Positions 35,168 through 43,952 of a stretch of DNA of 64,000 bases are shown here, piece after piece. Source of the DNA: Luminiphilus syltensis NOR5-1B (GTDB lineage Bacteria; Pseudomonadota; Gammaproteobacteria; Pseudomonadales; Halieaceae); the NCBI RefSeq assembly GCF_000158175.1, contig NZ_DS999411.1, forward strand, positions 1,347,483-1,411,482. The letters run 5' to 3'. Position numbers and translations under genes: made by a program. Positions within the stretch are counted from its first letter, which is position 1. Every line of letters begins with the position of its first letter. The notes beneath the pieces are model-generated. The model made no database searches. It was not told the DNA's origin and was given only the letters and a program-made list of their open reading frames with translations.

Positions 35168-36118
35168 TCAGTCGTTGGTTACCCAGGGCGGATTGTCAAA
35201 GACGCCGGCTTCATCCAGTTTCTCCGTCGTGTAAAACGAATGCCGCTCGTCGTCCTCAAAAAATGCCCAGAATGCCGATGCCAGATCGGTTGAATGGATG
35301 CTGAACCGGCCTTGCTGCTCTTGCCCGGCCAGGAATAGACGATAGGCATCCATCGGTTCCGGCCCCAGTTGTTGAAAAACCACCCGCCCACCGTACTGCT
35401 CGTAGAGGGCTTTGTTAGTTTTCCAATTTTTAATCATTGATTCAGCCATGCTTCGCTGAATGCGCTCGACTTCTTCGCGCTCGCCCTCGTCCAGTTTCGC
35501 AGTATCCTCGTAATCAGATCCCAACATCTCTTTGAGGCGCTTATCTTTCTGGGCAATATAACGATTAATGTCGGCGTCGCGGGCAACGATATTGTTTTCG
35601 AGCGCATAACGATCCAGTAATTGGGTGAGGATAATGCTGCGCAGGCTGTCGGGATCAGTGGTAATGATGCTGATGCCCTCAACTGTGGCAGTCGCTACGG
35701 CGTCGGGTACTGGTTTGAATTCGAGGATGGAGCCGTCCGCCATAGTTGCCAGATACAGCCGATGATTGTCGTAGACAAAACTGCGCACCCATCCCAGTTC
35801 GCTCAGAAAACGATCGGATAGTGAGGAGGGTCCGCAATGTGCCCGGGTGGATGCAAACTGGGAAAACTCCAATCGGGGTGGGCGCCAGTCGGTGAGACTC
35901 CCTGAGCCGCGATTGCAGCCCGCGGTAACCGAGACCGAGCCATCCACGCCGAAGATCAATCGATAATCACCGTCAGCGGTGGGATGGCTGATGGTGTCAT
36001 TCATCGATTGGATAGATACCAGATCCCAGGCAGTGCCTGTAAGATCGGGGAGCGTGGTCTGCGAATCGGCGGAAGAAGACAGCAGTGCAAGCAAACCTAT
36101 TGCGGCCCGTAAAAACAT
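35168..36118 (-). CDS. META-domain protein with long C-terminal helical extension
   Basis: The 316-aa product has a signal peptide (about residues 1-19), then a META (HslJ-like) domain of about 110 residues: LTGTAWDLVSI, GCNRGSGSL and the FSQFASTRAHC/LYL pattern. The rest, roughly residues 135-316, is charged and helical and recalls the SurA N-terminal/PpiC chaperone region (LLDRYALENNIVARDADINRYIA), followed by a GRVVFQQLGPEPMDAY segment. META plus this extension is not an arrangement I know. The start is set by GAGGGGAA before the ATG at 36118; upstream frame to 36193 is not supported. It is likely periplasmic. Heat-shock or envelope-stress roles are speculation. Confidence 0.75.
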   Translation of the reverse strand: MFLRAAIGLLALLSSSADSQTTLPDLTGTAWDLVSIQSMNDTISHPTADGDYRLIFGVDGSVSVTAGCNRGSGSLTDWRPPRLEFSQFASTRAHCGPSSLSDRFLSELGWVRSFVYDNHRLYLATMADGSILEFKPVPDAVATATVEGISIITTDPDSLRSIILTQLLDRYALENNIVARDADINRYIAQKDKRLKEMLGSDYEDTAKLDEGEREEVERIQRSMAESMIKNWKTNKALYEQYGGRVVFQQLGPEPMDAYRLFLAGQEQQGRFSIHSTDLASAFWAFFEDDERHSFYTTEKLDEAGVFDNPPWVTND

Positions 36119-36463
36119 GCTTTCCCCTCGATGTGATCGCATTAGTCGTCGCAGCGAATGATAAGCCAGATGATGGCGTCTCTGGTAGCGCATTAGCTCA
36201 GGCTCGGGTCCGCCATAACTGTCGAGGATACCGGGGTACCTCGTGATCCGGGGAGTGCTATCGAGTGTTTGCTCGGATTATTAAAGAGGCTCCCAGGCGC
36301 ATCTTCTGCGATGGGTATGTTTCCCCTGCAAAGTGATCGGGCACCCCAGGCCTATCCGCGCAGACAAAAGTAGTGACTTATAGGCGCGATGGACAGACGC
36401 GGCCCGGCGCATGAAGAATTGAGTCTGGCATCAGCTAATACTTACAGTTTCGGAGGTGAAAGC
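36119..36463. promoter_or_regulatory. Divergent region with hairpin, META gene / Tat oxidoreductase
   Basis: This 345-bp gap has no convincing gene. It contains CGAGGATACC-GG-GGTACCTCG-like symmetry at 36223-36243 (a near-perfect palindrome with one bulged A), a possible operator or leader hairpin. The ribosome site GGAGGTGA at 36452-36459 ends the gap. Confidence 0.3.
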
Positions 36464-38338
36464 GTGAGTCCAAAACAGCCTAAATCGCACAAACGGAACG
36501 GCATCTCACGCAGAGACTTTCTCAATGGCGTCAGCATTGCGATCGGAGGATCGATGCTGGGAATGGGTCGATCGGATTTGACCTATGCCGGGGCTGGTGC
36601 GTATTACCCGCCGGCTCTGACCGGTATGCGCGGCTCGCACCCCGGCTCCTTCGAAGTGGCACACGGTGTGGTGAAGGGTAAACACTGGGAGGGCGGGCGC
36701 AGCGACGAGCAGTTCGATCTCATCATTGTGGGCGCGGGCATCAGCGGCTTATCCGCCGCCTATTTTTACCGCCGCGACGTCGATCCCGACGCTCGAATAT
36801 TGATTCTTGATAATCACGACGATTTCGGCGGCCACGCCAAGCGCAACGAATTTTCCCTCGACGGGGAGACGCTGATCGGTTTCGGGGGCACCATGCTCGT
36901 CGAATCCCCCCGGGGCTACCCCCAGGTGGCACGGGATCTGATTCAGGAACTCGGCGTGACTTACGACACGGATGAGGCGTTCAATCACTTCGATCGGTTT
37001 CGTGAAATGGGCCTCACGTCGGGTTACTTTCTCGATAAGGAAACCTTCGGTGCTGACCGGGTTATTGTTGATGATCTGTCAGTCCCTGAAGCACTGGCGG
37101 CTATGCCGCTATCCGACCGTGCCAAGGCCGACATCCGGCGTTTGTTTGCCGATAAAATAACCTACCTCGATAGCCAGACGACGGCGGAGCGTAAGTGGAT
37201 TCTTGAGACCTTGAGCTACCGCGACTATCTGAAGCAATACGCGGGTATGGGAGAGGAGGCGCTGGCCATCATTCAGAAGCGGCCCGAGGGTGTATGGGCC
37301 ATCGGCGCAGATGCCTGCCCCGCCTGGCTCGCCTGGGATTCCGGTTACCCCGGATTCGGCGACATTGATCTGGGTGAGTTAACCATTGCCGGTACCGGCG
37401 GCCATTCCGATTCGGATCGTGTGCGCTTTCCCGATGGCAATGCGACGATTGCACGGCTGCTGGTCACTCGCCTCGTTCCCGAAACGACACCGGCGCGATC
37501 GGTCGACGACGTCGTGACGGCCGTGTTTGATTACAGCGTTCTGGACCAACCTGCCAATCCAACCTGCATTCGATTGAACAGTACGGTGGTGCGAACGGCG
37601 CACCGGGGAGGTGATCTCAATGCACCGGTGGATGTGACGTACGTCAAAAACGGGAAAGCGACAACCGTCGCTGCCACCAAGGTCATTTGGGCGGGTTATC
37701 ACGCCATGCTCCCCTATGTTTGCCCTGATTTGACGCCGCAGCAAACAGCTTTGTTATCGACCTCGGTCCGAGCGCCGTTGGTCTACGTCAGCGTGCTGCT
37801 CAAGAACTGGCGTGCCATCGCCGAGTCGCAAGCCTGGCGGTTGAACTGCCCGGGCAGCTTTTTTCAGTATGCGATGCTGACGCATCCCGTGAGTTACGGT
37901 GATTACCGTTATGCACAAACGCCGGATGATCCGGTGATTCTACATATGCAGCACATTCCGCTGGCACCTGGCGAGCCGGCTGCCGATCAATTTCGAATCG
38001 GTCGAGCGCGATTGCTGGAAACGCCGTTTTCAACTTTTGAAGACAATATTCGGGAGCAGTGCGGTCGCATGTATGGTCCTGCGGGCTTTGATCCCGATCG
38101 AGATATTGGGGGTATTACGGTCAATCGCTGGTCCCATGGTTATGCCTATTCCACCCACCCTGAGACCGGAGAGGTGGCCTGGTACCCCGAGCACTGGGAA
38201 GGGGGCAAACCCTGGGTGGAGGGTAGAGGCAGTATTGGCAATATCGCGATCGCGGGCACCGATGCGGCGTCAAATGCAATGACCGAAGCGGCAATTGAAC
38301 AGGCGCACCGGGCGGTCAGTGGTATGACCGAGCGGTAG
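36464..38338 (+). CDS. Tat-exported FAD-dependent oxidoreductase, spermidine-dehydrogenase-like
   Basis: The 624-aa protein starts with GTG at 36464, since GGAGGTGA lies five bases upstream; this gives a twin-arginine signal SRRDFL at residues 15-20 and export after FAD insertion. The flavin-binding GAGISGLSAAYF lies at about residues 90-101, followed by DNHDDFGGHAKRNEF. The fold and the GSHPGSFEVAHG motif agree with the periplasmic spermidine dehydrogenase (SpdH) group, of similar length (about 620 aa). It would oxidise a polyamine or another amine; substrate is not proven. It is divergent from the META-domain gene and convergent with the His-rich gene. Confidence 0.88.
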   Translation: MSPKQPKSHKRNGISRRDFLNGVSIAIGGSMLGMGRSDLTYAGAGAYYPPALTGMRGSHPGSFEVAHGVVKGKHWEGGRSDEQFDLIIVGAGISGLSAAYFYRRDVDPDARILILDNHDDFGGHAKRNEFSLDGETLIGFGGTMLVESPRGYPQVARDLIQELGVTYDTDEAFNHFDRFREMGLTSGYFLDKETFGADRVIVDDLSVPEALAAMPLSDRAKADIRRLFADKITYLDSQTTAERKWILETLSYRDYLKQYAGMGEEALAIIQKRPEGVWAIGADACPAWLAWDSGYPGFGDIDLGELTIAGTGGHSDSDRVRFPDGNATIARLLVTRLVPETTPARSVDDVVTAVFDYSVLDQPANPTCIRLNSTVVRTAHRGGDLNAPVDVTYVKNGKATTVAATKVIWAGYHAMLPYVCPDLTPQQTALLSTSVRAPLVYVSVLLKNWRAIAESQAWRLNCPGSFFQYAMLTHPVSYGDYRYAQTPDDPVILHMQHIPLAPGEPAADQFRIGRARLLETPFSTFEDNIREQCGRMYGPAGFDPDRDIGGITVNRWSHGYAYSTHPETGEVAWYPEHWEGGKPWVEGRGSIGNIAIAGTDAASNAMTEAAIEQAHRAVSGMTER

Positions 38339-38366
38339 TGCCTACGCTTTCCCCTATCCGGACCTG

Positions 38367-38711
38367 CTAGCTTTCGCTCTGGTGATGATGCTCGTGATCA
38401 CCAGCGCCCTCGACATCATGGTGCTCGTGTTCGTCATTATGGCCATCGTCCCCATGATGATGCTCATGATCACCGCCGTGATCGTCGTCGTGATGGTGAT
38501 CATGCTCGTTGTCGTGACCATCCGAGTCATGATGATGGTCATGTTCGCTCATATGCCCATCGTCGCCGTGATGATGCTCGTGGTCGGACATATGTTTATC
38601 GGACTCGTGGTGTGCGGCCTGCGCCGTGATGGAGAGCGCCAGGCCACCCGCCGACAAGGCCCCGGTCATCGCGACTATCAGTACGTTACGGGAAAACGTG
38701 TTTGTGTCCAT
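38367..38711 (-). CDS. Histidine-rich periplasmic metal-binding protein
   Basis: The 114-aa product has a signal peptide (residues 1-33, ending TAQAA) and a mature part that is about one third His plus many Asp, Glu and Gly, in imperfect repeats of the HEHHHGDDGH type. Such tracts bind zinc, nickel or copper and may buffer or deliver metal to a transporter. No transporter is linked. A 27-bp palindromic site lies 20 bp upstream of the start (38731-38757), consistent with metal-dependent control; this is inference. Repetition makes it prone to copy-number change, so its exact length may vary between strains. Confidence 0.85.
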   Translation of the reverse strand: MDTNTFSRNVLIVAMTGALSAGGLALSITAQAAHHESDKHMSDHEHHHGDDGHMSEHDHHHDSDGHDNEHDHHHDDDHGGDHEHHHGDDGHNDEHEHHDVEGAGDHEHHHQSES

Positions 38712-38730
38712 GATGTTAGCCTTGTATTAA

Positions 38731-38757
38731 ATTATTGACGTAATAAATGTCAATAAT
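38731..38757. promoter_or_regulatory. Palindromic operator candidate upstream of the His-rich gene
   Basis: ATTATTGAC (38731-38739) and GTCAATAAT (38749-38757) form a perfect 9-bp inverted repeat with a 9-nt spacer. It is the only obvious AT-rich block in the 180-bp gap and ends 20 bp before the start codon. The placement suits a repressor site overlapping the promoter. It does not match a Fur, Zur or FNR consensus that I can state with confidence. Confidence 0.5.
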
Positions 38758-38894
38758 ATTTGACATTGATGGGGTGCGCAATCACAAATTTCCGGTTCCC
38801 CTGGTCACTCAGGCTAATACCATAGCGGGGCTAAAACCGTTTGGCGCGATCGGAGCGACCGGCACGATGGGTAGTGACACCCATGTGGCACGCC

Positions 38895-39278
38895 CTACTG
38901 GATACTCCCCACGTTCGCTTCCCAGTTTTGCCCGTCGAATACCGCAATCTCCCAGTCGTCCACACCCTCATCCAGACAGCGACCATTCACATCATAGGCC
39001 CCCGGATGTGAGCGCGGGCGGCTAAAGGGGTGAATACCGCAGTGACTGCAAAACAAATGCTCGGCCTTGCGTGTATTGAAGCGGTAGCCGGTCAGGGCCT
39101 CGTCTCCCGTTAGCAATCTGAAATCCTGAGGCTCCACTATCACATTAACCATGCCCTTTTTGGCGCACATCGAGCAGTTGCAGGCGATGGCACGCTGTTC
39201 CTGTACCCGTATGGAAAAACGCACTGCGCCGCAGTGGCAGCCACCCTCCAGCCACTCATCGGGTGCTTTCATTGCCAT
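38895..39278 (-). CDS. GFA/CENP-V family zinc protein (copy 2)
   Basis: The 127-aa protein has the GFA zinc-Cys pattern: Cys14-x-Cys16 (GGCHCG), Cys33/Cys35/Cys38 (ACNCSMC) and Cys77/Cys80 (LFCSHCG), ending with a variable tail. It is clearly different from the copy at 13469-13864. Its ATG overlaps the pyruvate carboxylase stop by one base (TGATG), so the two are very likely co-transcribed and translationally coupled. The pairing with an anaplerotic biotin enzyme is unexplained. The substrate is unknown. Confidence 0.88.
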   Translation of the reverse strand: MAMKAPDEWLEGGCHCGAVRFSIRVQEQRAIACNCSMCAKKGMVNVIVEPQDFRLLTGDEALTGYRFNTRKAEHLFCSHCGIHPFSRPRSHPGAYDVNGRCLDEGVDDWEIAVFDGQNWEANVGSIQ

Positions 39279-42200
39279 CAGTTCTCAAATTCCACCAGCA
39301 GGTCCTTGGCATCAATTTGCGCCCCGGGCTGGACATGAACCTGACCGATGGTGCCGTCGCGATCGGAGCGGATTGATGATTCCATCTTCATCGCCTCAAT
39401 GGTCATCAGCAAGTCACCCTGTTTGACCTCGTTCCCCGGTTGCACGGCAATGGACACCACGGCGCCGGGCATGGGGGCACCGAGATGCAGTGGATTACCC
39501 ACCTCGGCGACAGGCTGTCGGGTTCGCGTCGCCGCAATGCGACGATCCTCGATGCGAACCACCCTAGGTTGGCCATTAATCTCGAAGAATACTTTGACGA
39601 CCCCTTCCTCGTTGGGCTCGGAGGTGGTCAGGCAGCGAATCTCCAGTGTCTTCCCCGGTTCGATATCCAGCGAAATTTCTTCACCGTCGTTCATGCCGTA
39701 GAAATACACGTTGGTGGGCAGCACCCGTACCGGGCCATAAATCGCATGCCGTTGCATATAGTCCGTGAAGACCTTGGGGTACATGAGGTACCCGTTCAGA
39801 TCTTCGTCATCGATATCGATGCCACCGAGTTGCTCGCTGAGTTCTTTACGCGTGGCTTCGAGGTCGATGGCTTCCAATCGTGAACCGGGTCGCTCGGTGT
39901 ACGGCGATTCGTCGCCGAGAATCCGTTGCTGTATGGCCTCCGGCCAACCACCTGGCGGTTGGCCCAGATCGCCGCGCATCATATCGACAGCGCTGTCCGG
40001 AAAGGACACGTCCACTTCGGGGTTTGCCAGATCATTGGCACTGAGCCCTTGGGAAATCATCATCAGGGCCGTATCACCGACGACCTTTGAACTGGGTGTA
40101 ACTTTCACAATATCGCCAAAGAGCTGATTCACGTCAGCGTAGGCCTGCGCGACTTCGTGCCAACGGTCTTCTAAACCCAGCGACCGTGCCTGGGACTTGA
40201 GATTGGTGAACTGGCCGCCCGGCATCTCGTGCAAATACACTTCGGAAGAGGGCGCCTGAAGACCCGATTCAAAGGCTGCGTAGTGTTCCCGCGCCGCCTC
40301 CCAGTAATTGGAGATCTCCCTAATTTTGGCGGGGTCGAGGCCTGTCGCGCGATCGGTTCCCTCGAGGGCCGCAACGATGGAGCCGAGTGTCGGTTGTGAG
40401 GTGTTGCCTGACAGTGCATCCATGGCGCCGTCAATAATGTCGACCCCGACTTCTGCAGCGACCAGACAGGTGGCAACGGACGCGCCGCTGGTATCGTGGG
40501 TGTGGAAATGGATGGGAAGGCCGACTTCATCGCGTAATGCGGTGAACAGCGGGCGCGCCGCGGAGGCCTTTAACAGCCCAGCCATATCCTTGACGCCAAG
40601 AATATGTGCGCCGCCATCGCGCAGGGCTTTGCCCATTTCTACGTAATAGTTCAGGCTGTATTTGGCGCGATCGGGATCGAGAATATCGCCGGTGTAGCAA
40701 ATGGTACCCTCACAGACTTTGCCGGCATCGATCACGGCGTCCATGGCAACCCGCATATTCTCGACCCAGTTGAGGCTGTCGAAGACACGAAACACATCGA
40801 CGCCGGTCTCGGCCGCCTGAGCGACAAAGTGGCGCACCACGTTGTCGGGGTAATTGGTATAACCCACGCCGTTGGCGCCGCGGAGCAGCATTTGTAGCAT
40901 GATATTGGGTACCGCCGCCCGAATATCACGCAATCGCTGCCAAGGGCATTCCTGAAGGAAGCGGTAGGCCACGTCAAAGGTGGCGCCTCCCCAGCATTCC
41001 AGTGAGAACAGTTGCGGCAGGTTGGCGGCATAGGCGGGCGCTACACGGACCATATCGATGGAGCGCATGCGCGTCGCCAGTAGCGACTGGTGGGCATCCC
41101 GCATGCTGGTATCGGTCATAAGAACCTGTTTTTGGTCACACAGCCACTCGACTAAACCTGGTGCACCGCGCTCCTCCAGTATCTGTTTAGAGCCATTGGG
41201 CGGGGACTTAACCGTGAGTGCCGGTCGACGCGGCGTGCGCGCCTTGGCAGATGGCTTGGGCCGACCCTCAGTTTCCGGGTGGCCGTTGACAATAATCTCA
41301 CCGATGTAATTCAGCAGCTTGGAGCCGCGATCGGCGGGCATCCTGAAATCAAAGAGTTCATCGGTCGTATCGATAAACTGGGTGGTGTATTTCTTCTCAA
41401 GAAAGACCGGGTGTTTGAGCAGATTCTGTACGAACGCGATATTGGTACTCACGCCGCGAATACGAAACTCGCGTAGTGCGCGATCCATTCGCGCAATCGC
41501 CTGATCTTCGGTCCTCGCCCAGGCGGTAATTTTTTCCAATAGGGAATCGTAATAACGGGTGATGACGGCGCCGGAGTAGGCGGTGCCGCCATCGAGGCGA
41601 ATCCCCATGCCGGTGGCACCGCGGTACGCGGTGATCCGACCGTAATCGGGAATAAACTCGTTGAGGGGGTCTTCGGTGGTGATACGGCACTGAATCGCGT
41701 GGCCATCGAGTTTGACCGCGTCCTGGTCCGCAGCCCCCGTGGCCTCAGCCAGCGTGTGTCCCTCGGCAATCAGGATTTGCGCCCTGACGATATCAATGCC
41801 GGTGACCTCTTCGGTGACCGTATGCTCGACCTGAACCCGCGGATTCACCTCAATGAAATAGAACTTCTCGGTATCCATATCCATGAGGAACTCAACGGTG
41901 CCGGCACACTCATAACCGACGTGGGCGGCGATACGTCGGCCCAGCTCGCAGACTTCGGTACGCTGCTCGTCGCTGAGGTACGGTGCCGGTGCGCGCTCCA
42001 CGACCTTTTGGTTGCGGCGTTGTATGGAGCAGTCGCGCTCCCAGAGGTGGTAAATCGCGCCGTGCTGGTCACCGAGGATCTGCACCTCAACGTGGCGGGC
42101 GCGCTCGATCATTTTTTCAAGATAGCCCGCACCGTTGCCGAACGCGGCCTCGGCTTCCCGGCGGCCTTCCCGAATTTTTTCCTCCAGTTCATCGGGTCCG

Positions 42201-42724
42201 GCAATGGGCCGCATGCCTCGACCGCCACCACCCCAGCTCGCCTTCAGCATCAGTGGGTAACCGATTTCAGCCGCCTGCTCGGCAATGCCGCTCAAGGATT
42301 CCTCGATAAGATCCGTCGCCGGAATGACCGGCACATTGGCCTCAATGGCAATGGCGCGGGCCGAGGCTTTATCACCGAGCGCGCGCATGGTCTCCGCGGT
42401 CGGGCCGATAAAGGCAATACCGTTCTCGCGACAGGCATCGACGAGATCGGGGTTCTCGCTGAGCAAACCATAGCCCGGATGCAGGGCATCGGCCCCGGTC
42501 TCCCTGGCGACGCGGATGAGTTCATCAATCGAGAGATACGCACCCACGGGGCCCAGGCCTTCCCCGATCTGATAGGCCTCATCGGCTTTGAATCGATGCA
42601 GGCTAAGCTTGTCTTCCTCGGCGTAAACGCCAACCGTACGTTTGCCCAGCTCATTGGCGGCGCGCATCACCCTGATCGCGATTTCCGATCGATTGGCGAC
42701 CAGGATTTTCTCAAAGGACTTCAT
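39278..42724 (-). CDS. pyc: Pyruvate carboxylase
   Basis: The 1148-aa protein is a single-chain pyruvate carboxylase: ATP-grasp biotin carboxylase (about residues 1-460, with GGGGRGMRP), a carboxyltransferase TIM barrel (about 535-1000, including the LFSLECWGGATFDVAYRFL segment) and a C-terminal biotinyl domain with EAMKME, where Lys1113 is the biotin site. It makes oxaloacetate from pyruvate and bicarbonate to refill the TCA cycle. Length matches the family (about 1150). GGAGAGGTG precedes the ATG. It is first in an operon with the GFA protein. Bicarbonate could come from the DabAB pump and carbonic anhydrases in this window (inference). Confidence 0.96.
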   Translation of the reverse strand: MKSFEKILVANRSEIAIRVMRAANELGKRTVGVYAEEDKLSLHRFKADEAYQIGEGLGPVGAYLSIDELIRVARETGADALHPGYGLLSENPDLVDACRENGIAFIGPTAETMRALGDKASARAIAIEANVPVIPATDLIEESLSGIAEQAAEIGYPLMLKASWGGGGRGMRPIAGPDELEEKIREGRREAEAAFGNGAGYLEKMIERARHVEVQILGDQHGAIYHLWERDCSIQRRNQKVVERAPAPYLSDEQRTEVCELGRRIAAHVGYECAGTVEFLMDMDTEKFYFIEVNPRVQVEHTVTEEVTGIDIVRAQILIAEGHTLAEATGAADQDAVKLDGHAIQCRITTEDPLNEFIPDYGRITAYRGATGMGIRLDGGTAYSGAVITRYYDSLLEKITAWARTEDQAIARMDRALREFRIRGVSTNIAFVQNLLKHPVFLEKKYTTQFIDTTDELFDFRMPADRGSKLLNYIGEIIVNGHPETEGRPKPSAKARTPRRPALTVKSPPNGSKQILEERGAPGLVEWLCDQKQVLMTDTSMRDAHQSLLATRMRSIDMVRVAPAYAANLPQLFSLECWGGATFDVAYRFLQECPWQRLRDIRAAVPNIMLQMLLRGANGVGYTNYPDNVVRHFVAQAAETGVDVFRVFDSLNWVENMRVAMDAVIDAGKVCEGTICYTGDILDPDRAKYSLNYYVEMGKALRDGGAHILGVKDMAGLLKASAARPLFTALRDEVGLPIHFHTHDTSGASVATCLVAAEVGVDIIDGAMDALSGNTSQPTLGSIVAALEGTDRATGLDPAKIREISNYWEAAREHYAAFESGLQAPSSEVYLHEMPGGQFTNLKSQARSLGLEDRWHEVAQAYADVNQLFGDIVKVTPSSKVVGDTALMMISQGLSANDLANPEVDVSFPDSAVDMMRGDLGQPPGGWPEAIQQRILGDESPYTERPGSRLEAIDLEATRKELSEQLGGIDIDDEDLNGYLMYPKVFTDYMQRHAIYGPVRVLPTNVYFYGMNDGEEISLDIEPGKTLEIRCLTTSEPNEEGVVKVFFEINGQPRVVRIEDRRIAATRTRQPVAEVGNPLHLGAPMPGAVVSIAVQPGNEVKQGDLLMTIEAMKMESSIRSDRDGTIGQVHVQPGAQIDAKDLLVEFEN

Positions 42725-43049
42725 GACACCTCTCCAGACGGTTCTGCCGTCGATACCGACACCCTACCGTGAGCGAGGCGTGTGGTGAAATTTTTTCATC
42801 GACTTCAAAAAGGCCGGCTCCGCCGGGTGAGGGCGGTATCGTGGGTGCAAGCAGGCACTACGCTGGGGCGAAAGACCGGGGTGCAGGCAATGACGCTCTG
42901 ACGCTTATTCGGCGCGCCTCATCGAATAGTCTCTCAAAGCCAGATGGGCTCTTGCTTGATACCCGCAGACTCGAAAGCAGCAGGGACGGGGCCAGTCATC
43001 AACGCACGAGTGCTGGCCTTTTACACCAGCGCTCGTGCGTTATTATGGC
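42725..43049. other. 325-bp pyc upstream gap with strong stem-loop
   Basis: No gene is supported. It holds the pyc promoter region. Near its right end, 43001-43016 and 43026-43041 pair in a 16-bp stem with a single G-U and a 9-nt loop, close to the 3' end of the HiPIP gene. On the minus strand this would stabilise or terminate HiPIP mRNA, though no T-run follows. Confidence 0.6.
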
Positions 43050-43592
43050 TTAGCCGGCTTTGTTGTACGCCGTGCACCAGCCGGTTGCTTTCACCTGTTG
43101 GCCGGCAAACAGTGGGCAGCCACCCCATTCGGCGTCGCCACCCTGCCACAATGCACAGTTACTGCACTGTTGCCCGGCGGCGTAGCGCGGCTGCGCCGAC
43201 GTGTCGATGGTGGTGGCATCATGACGGTATCCGAGGCCCTGTGCCTGAGCACCATTTTCGTCGACCTTCGCCATGGCGCTGCTGGCATCGGAGGCAATGG
43301 TTTGGGCTCCTTCCGCGGTTTCTTCAACCACGTCTTCGGCGGCCTCCATGGTTTCGGTCATTGCTTCCCCGGCGGTATCAGCGGCAGTTGCCGCCTCTTC
43401 CATCGCGCTCTCCGCGGTGTCTTCCATTGCCGCAGCCGCGTCGCTGGCTGAGTCCTGCAGCGAAGCGGCGGTGGGCGAACTGTCATCGCCACCGCAGCCG
43501 GTAAGTCCCAGTACCGGTAATGCCACGGCTCCGGTGCCCAAAAGCGCCAGCAACTTGCGCCGTTGTTCGAAATTGGTCTTGTCAGACTGCAT
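43050..43592 (-). CDS. High-potential iron-sulfur protein with lipobox and Ala-rich tether
   Basis: The 180-aa protein ends in a HiPIP domain with the [4Fe-4S] Cys pattern Cys143-x2-Cys146-x12-Cys159-x13-Cys173. HiPIPs are small periplasmic electron carriers exported by the Tat path. The N-terminus has RRKLLALLG, a Tat-like signal, and then VLGLTGC, which is a lipobox: the protein may be a lipoprotein on Cys31 or so. Between is a tether of about 85 residues rich in Ala, Glu, Thr and Met, likely helical, which is not usual in short soluble HiPIPs. GGGAGAAC sets the start at 43592. It could serve the PQQ dehydrogenase or the respiratory chain; this is inferred. Confidence 0.85.
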   Translation of the reverse strand: MQSDKTNFEQRRKLLALLGTGAVALPVLGLTGCGGDDSSPTAASLQDSASDAAAAMEDTAESAMEEAATAADTAGEAMTETMEAAEDVVEETAEGAQTIASDASSAMAKVDENGAQAQGLGYRHDATTIDTSAQPRYAAGQQCSNCALWQGGDAEWGGCPLFAGQQVKATGWCTAYNKAG

Positions 43593-43952
43593 GGGTGTTC
43601 TCCCGATTGGTGTTTTGAACGGACGTATAAAAGGCCCTACGCACAACGTGGAAGTGCCGATCACGCGTATGATCTTATCCGCCTTGGCGACCCGGCGCAC
43701 CCCGTAGATTGAATGGGTGCTTCAGATCCTGATCAAGTGATCGACCGGACGACCCCGTGTCCCAGTGAATGACGGCCATTACCCTCCGCTGTTTCCCTGT
43801 GGGCGCAACTCGTTGGGGACACTGCGTAGGAACATGAAGTCTGTGTGCGGACTCACCTGTGTCCTGAGGAGCGACTGACATTAGCGGAAAATAGTGGGAA
43901 ACTTATCGCTCTGGAAATCCTTCCTTCATTCCGCTTCAGATGGGGCCCGAAT
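43593..43952. other. Divergent intergenic region, HiPIP / outer-membrane protein
   Basis: A 360-bp gap with no supported gene. It must hold the two divergent promoters. I see no clear -10/-35 pairs and no strong repeats. Confidence 0.4.

Noticed and set aside
38354-38738. Repeated His codons as a possible CRISPR-like or tandem-repeat DNA element
   Set aside because: The repeats follow codon units of the His-rich protein and lack regular spacers.
41699-42772. Plus-strand open frame of 357 codons opposite pyruvate carboxylase
   Set aside because: The minus strand is an intact biotin carboxylase domain; no similarity in the opposite frame.
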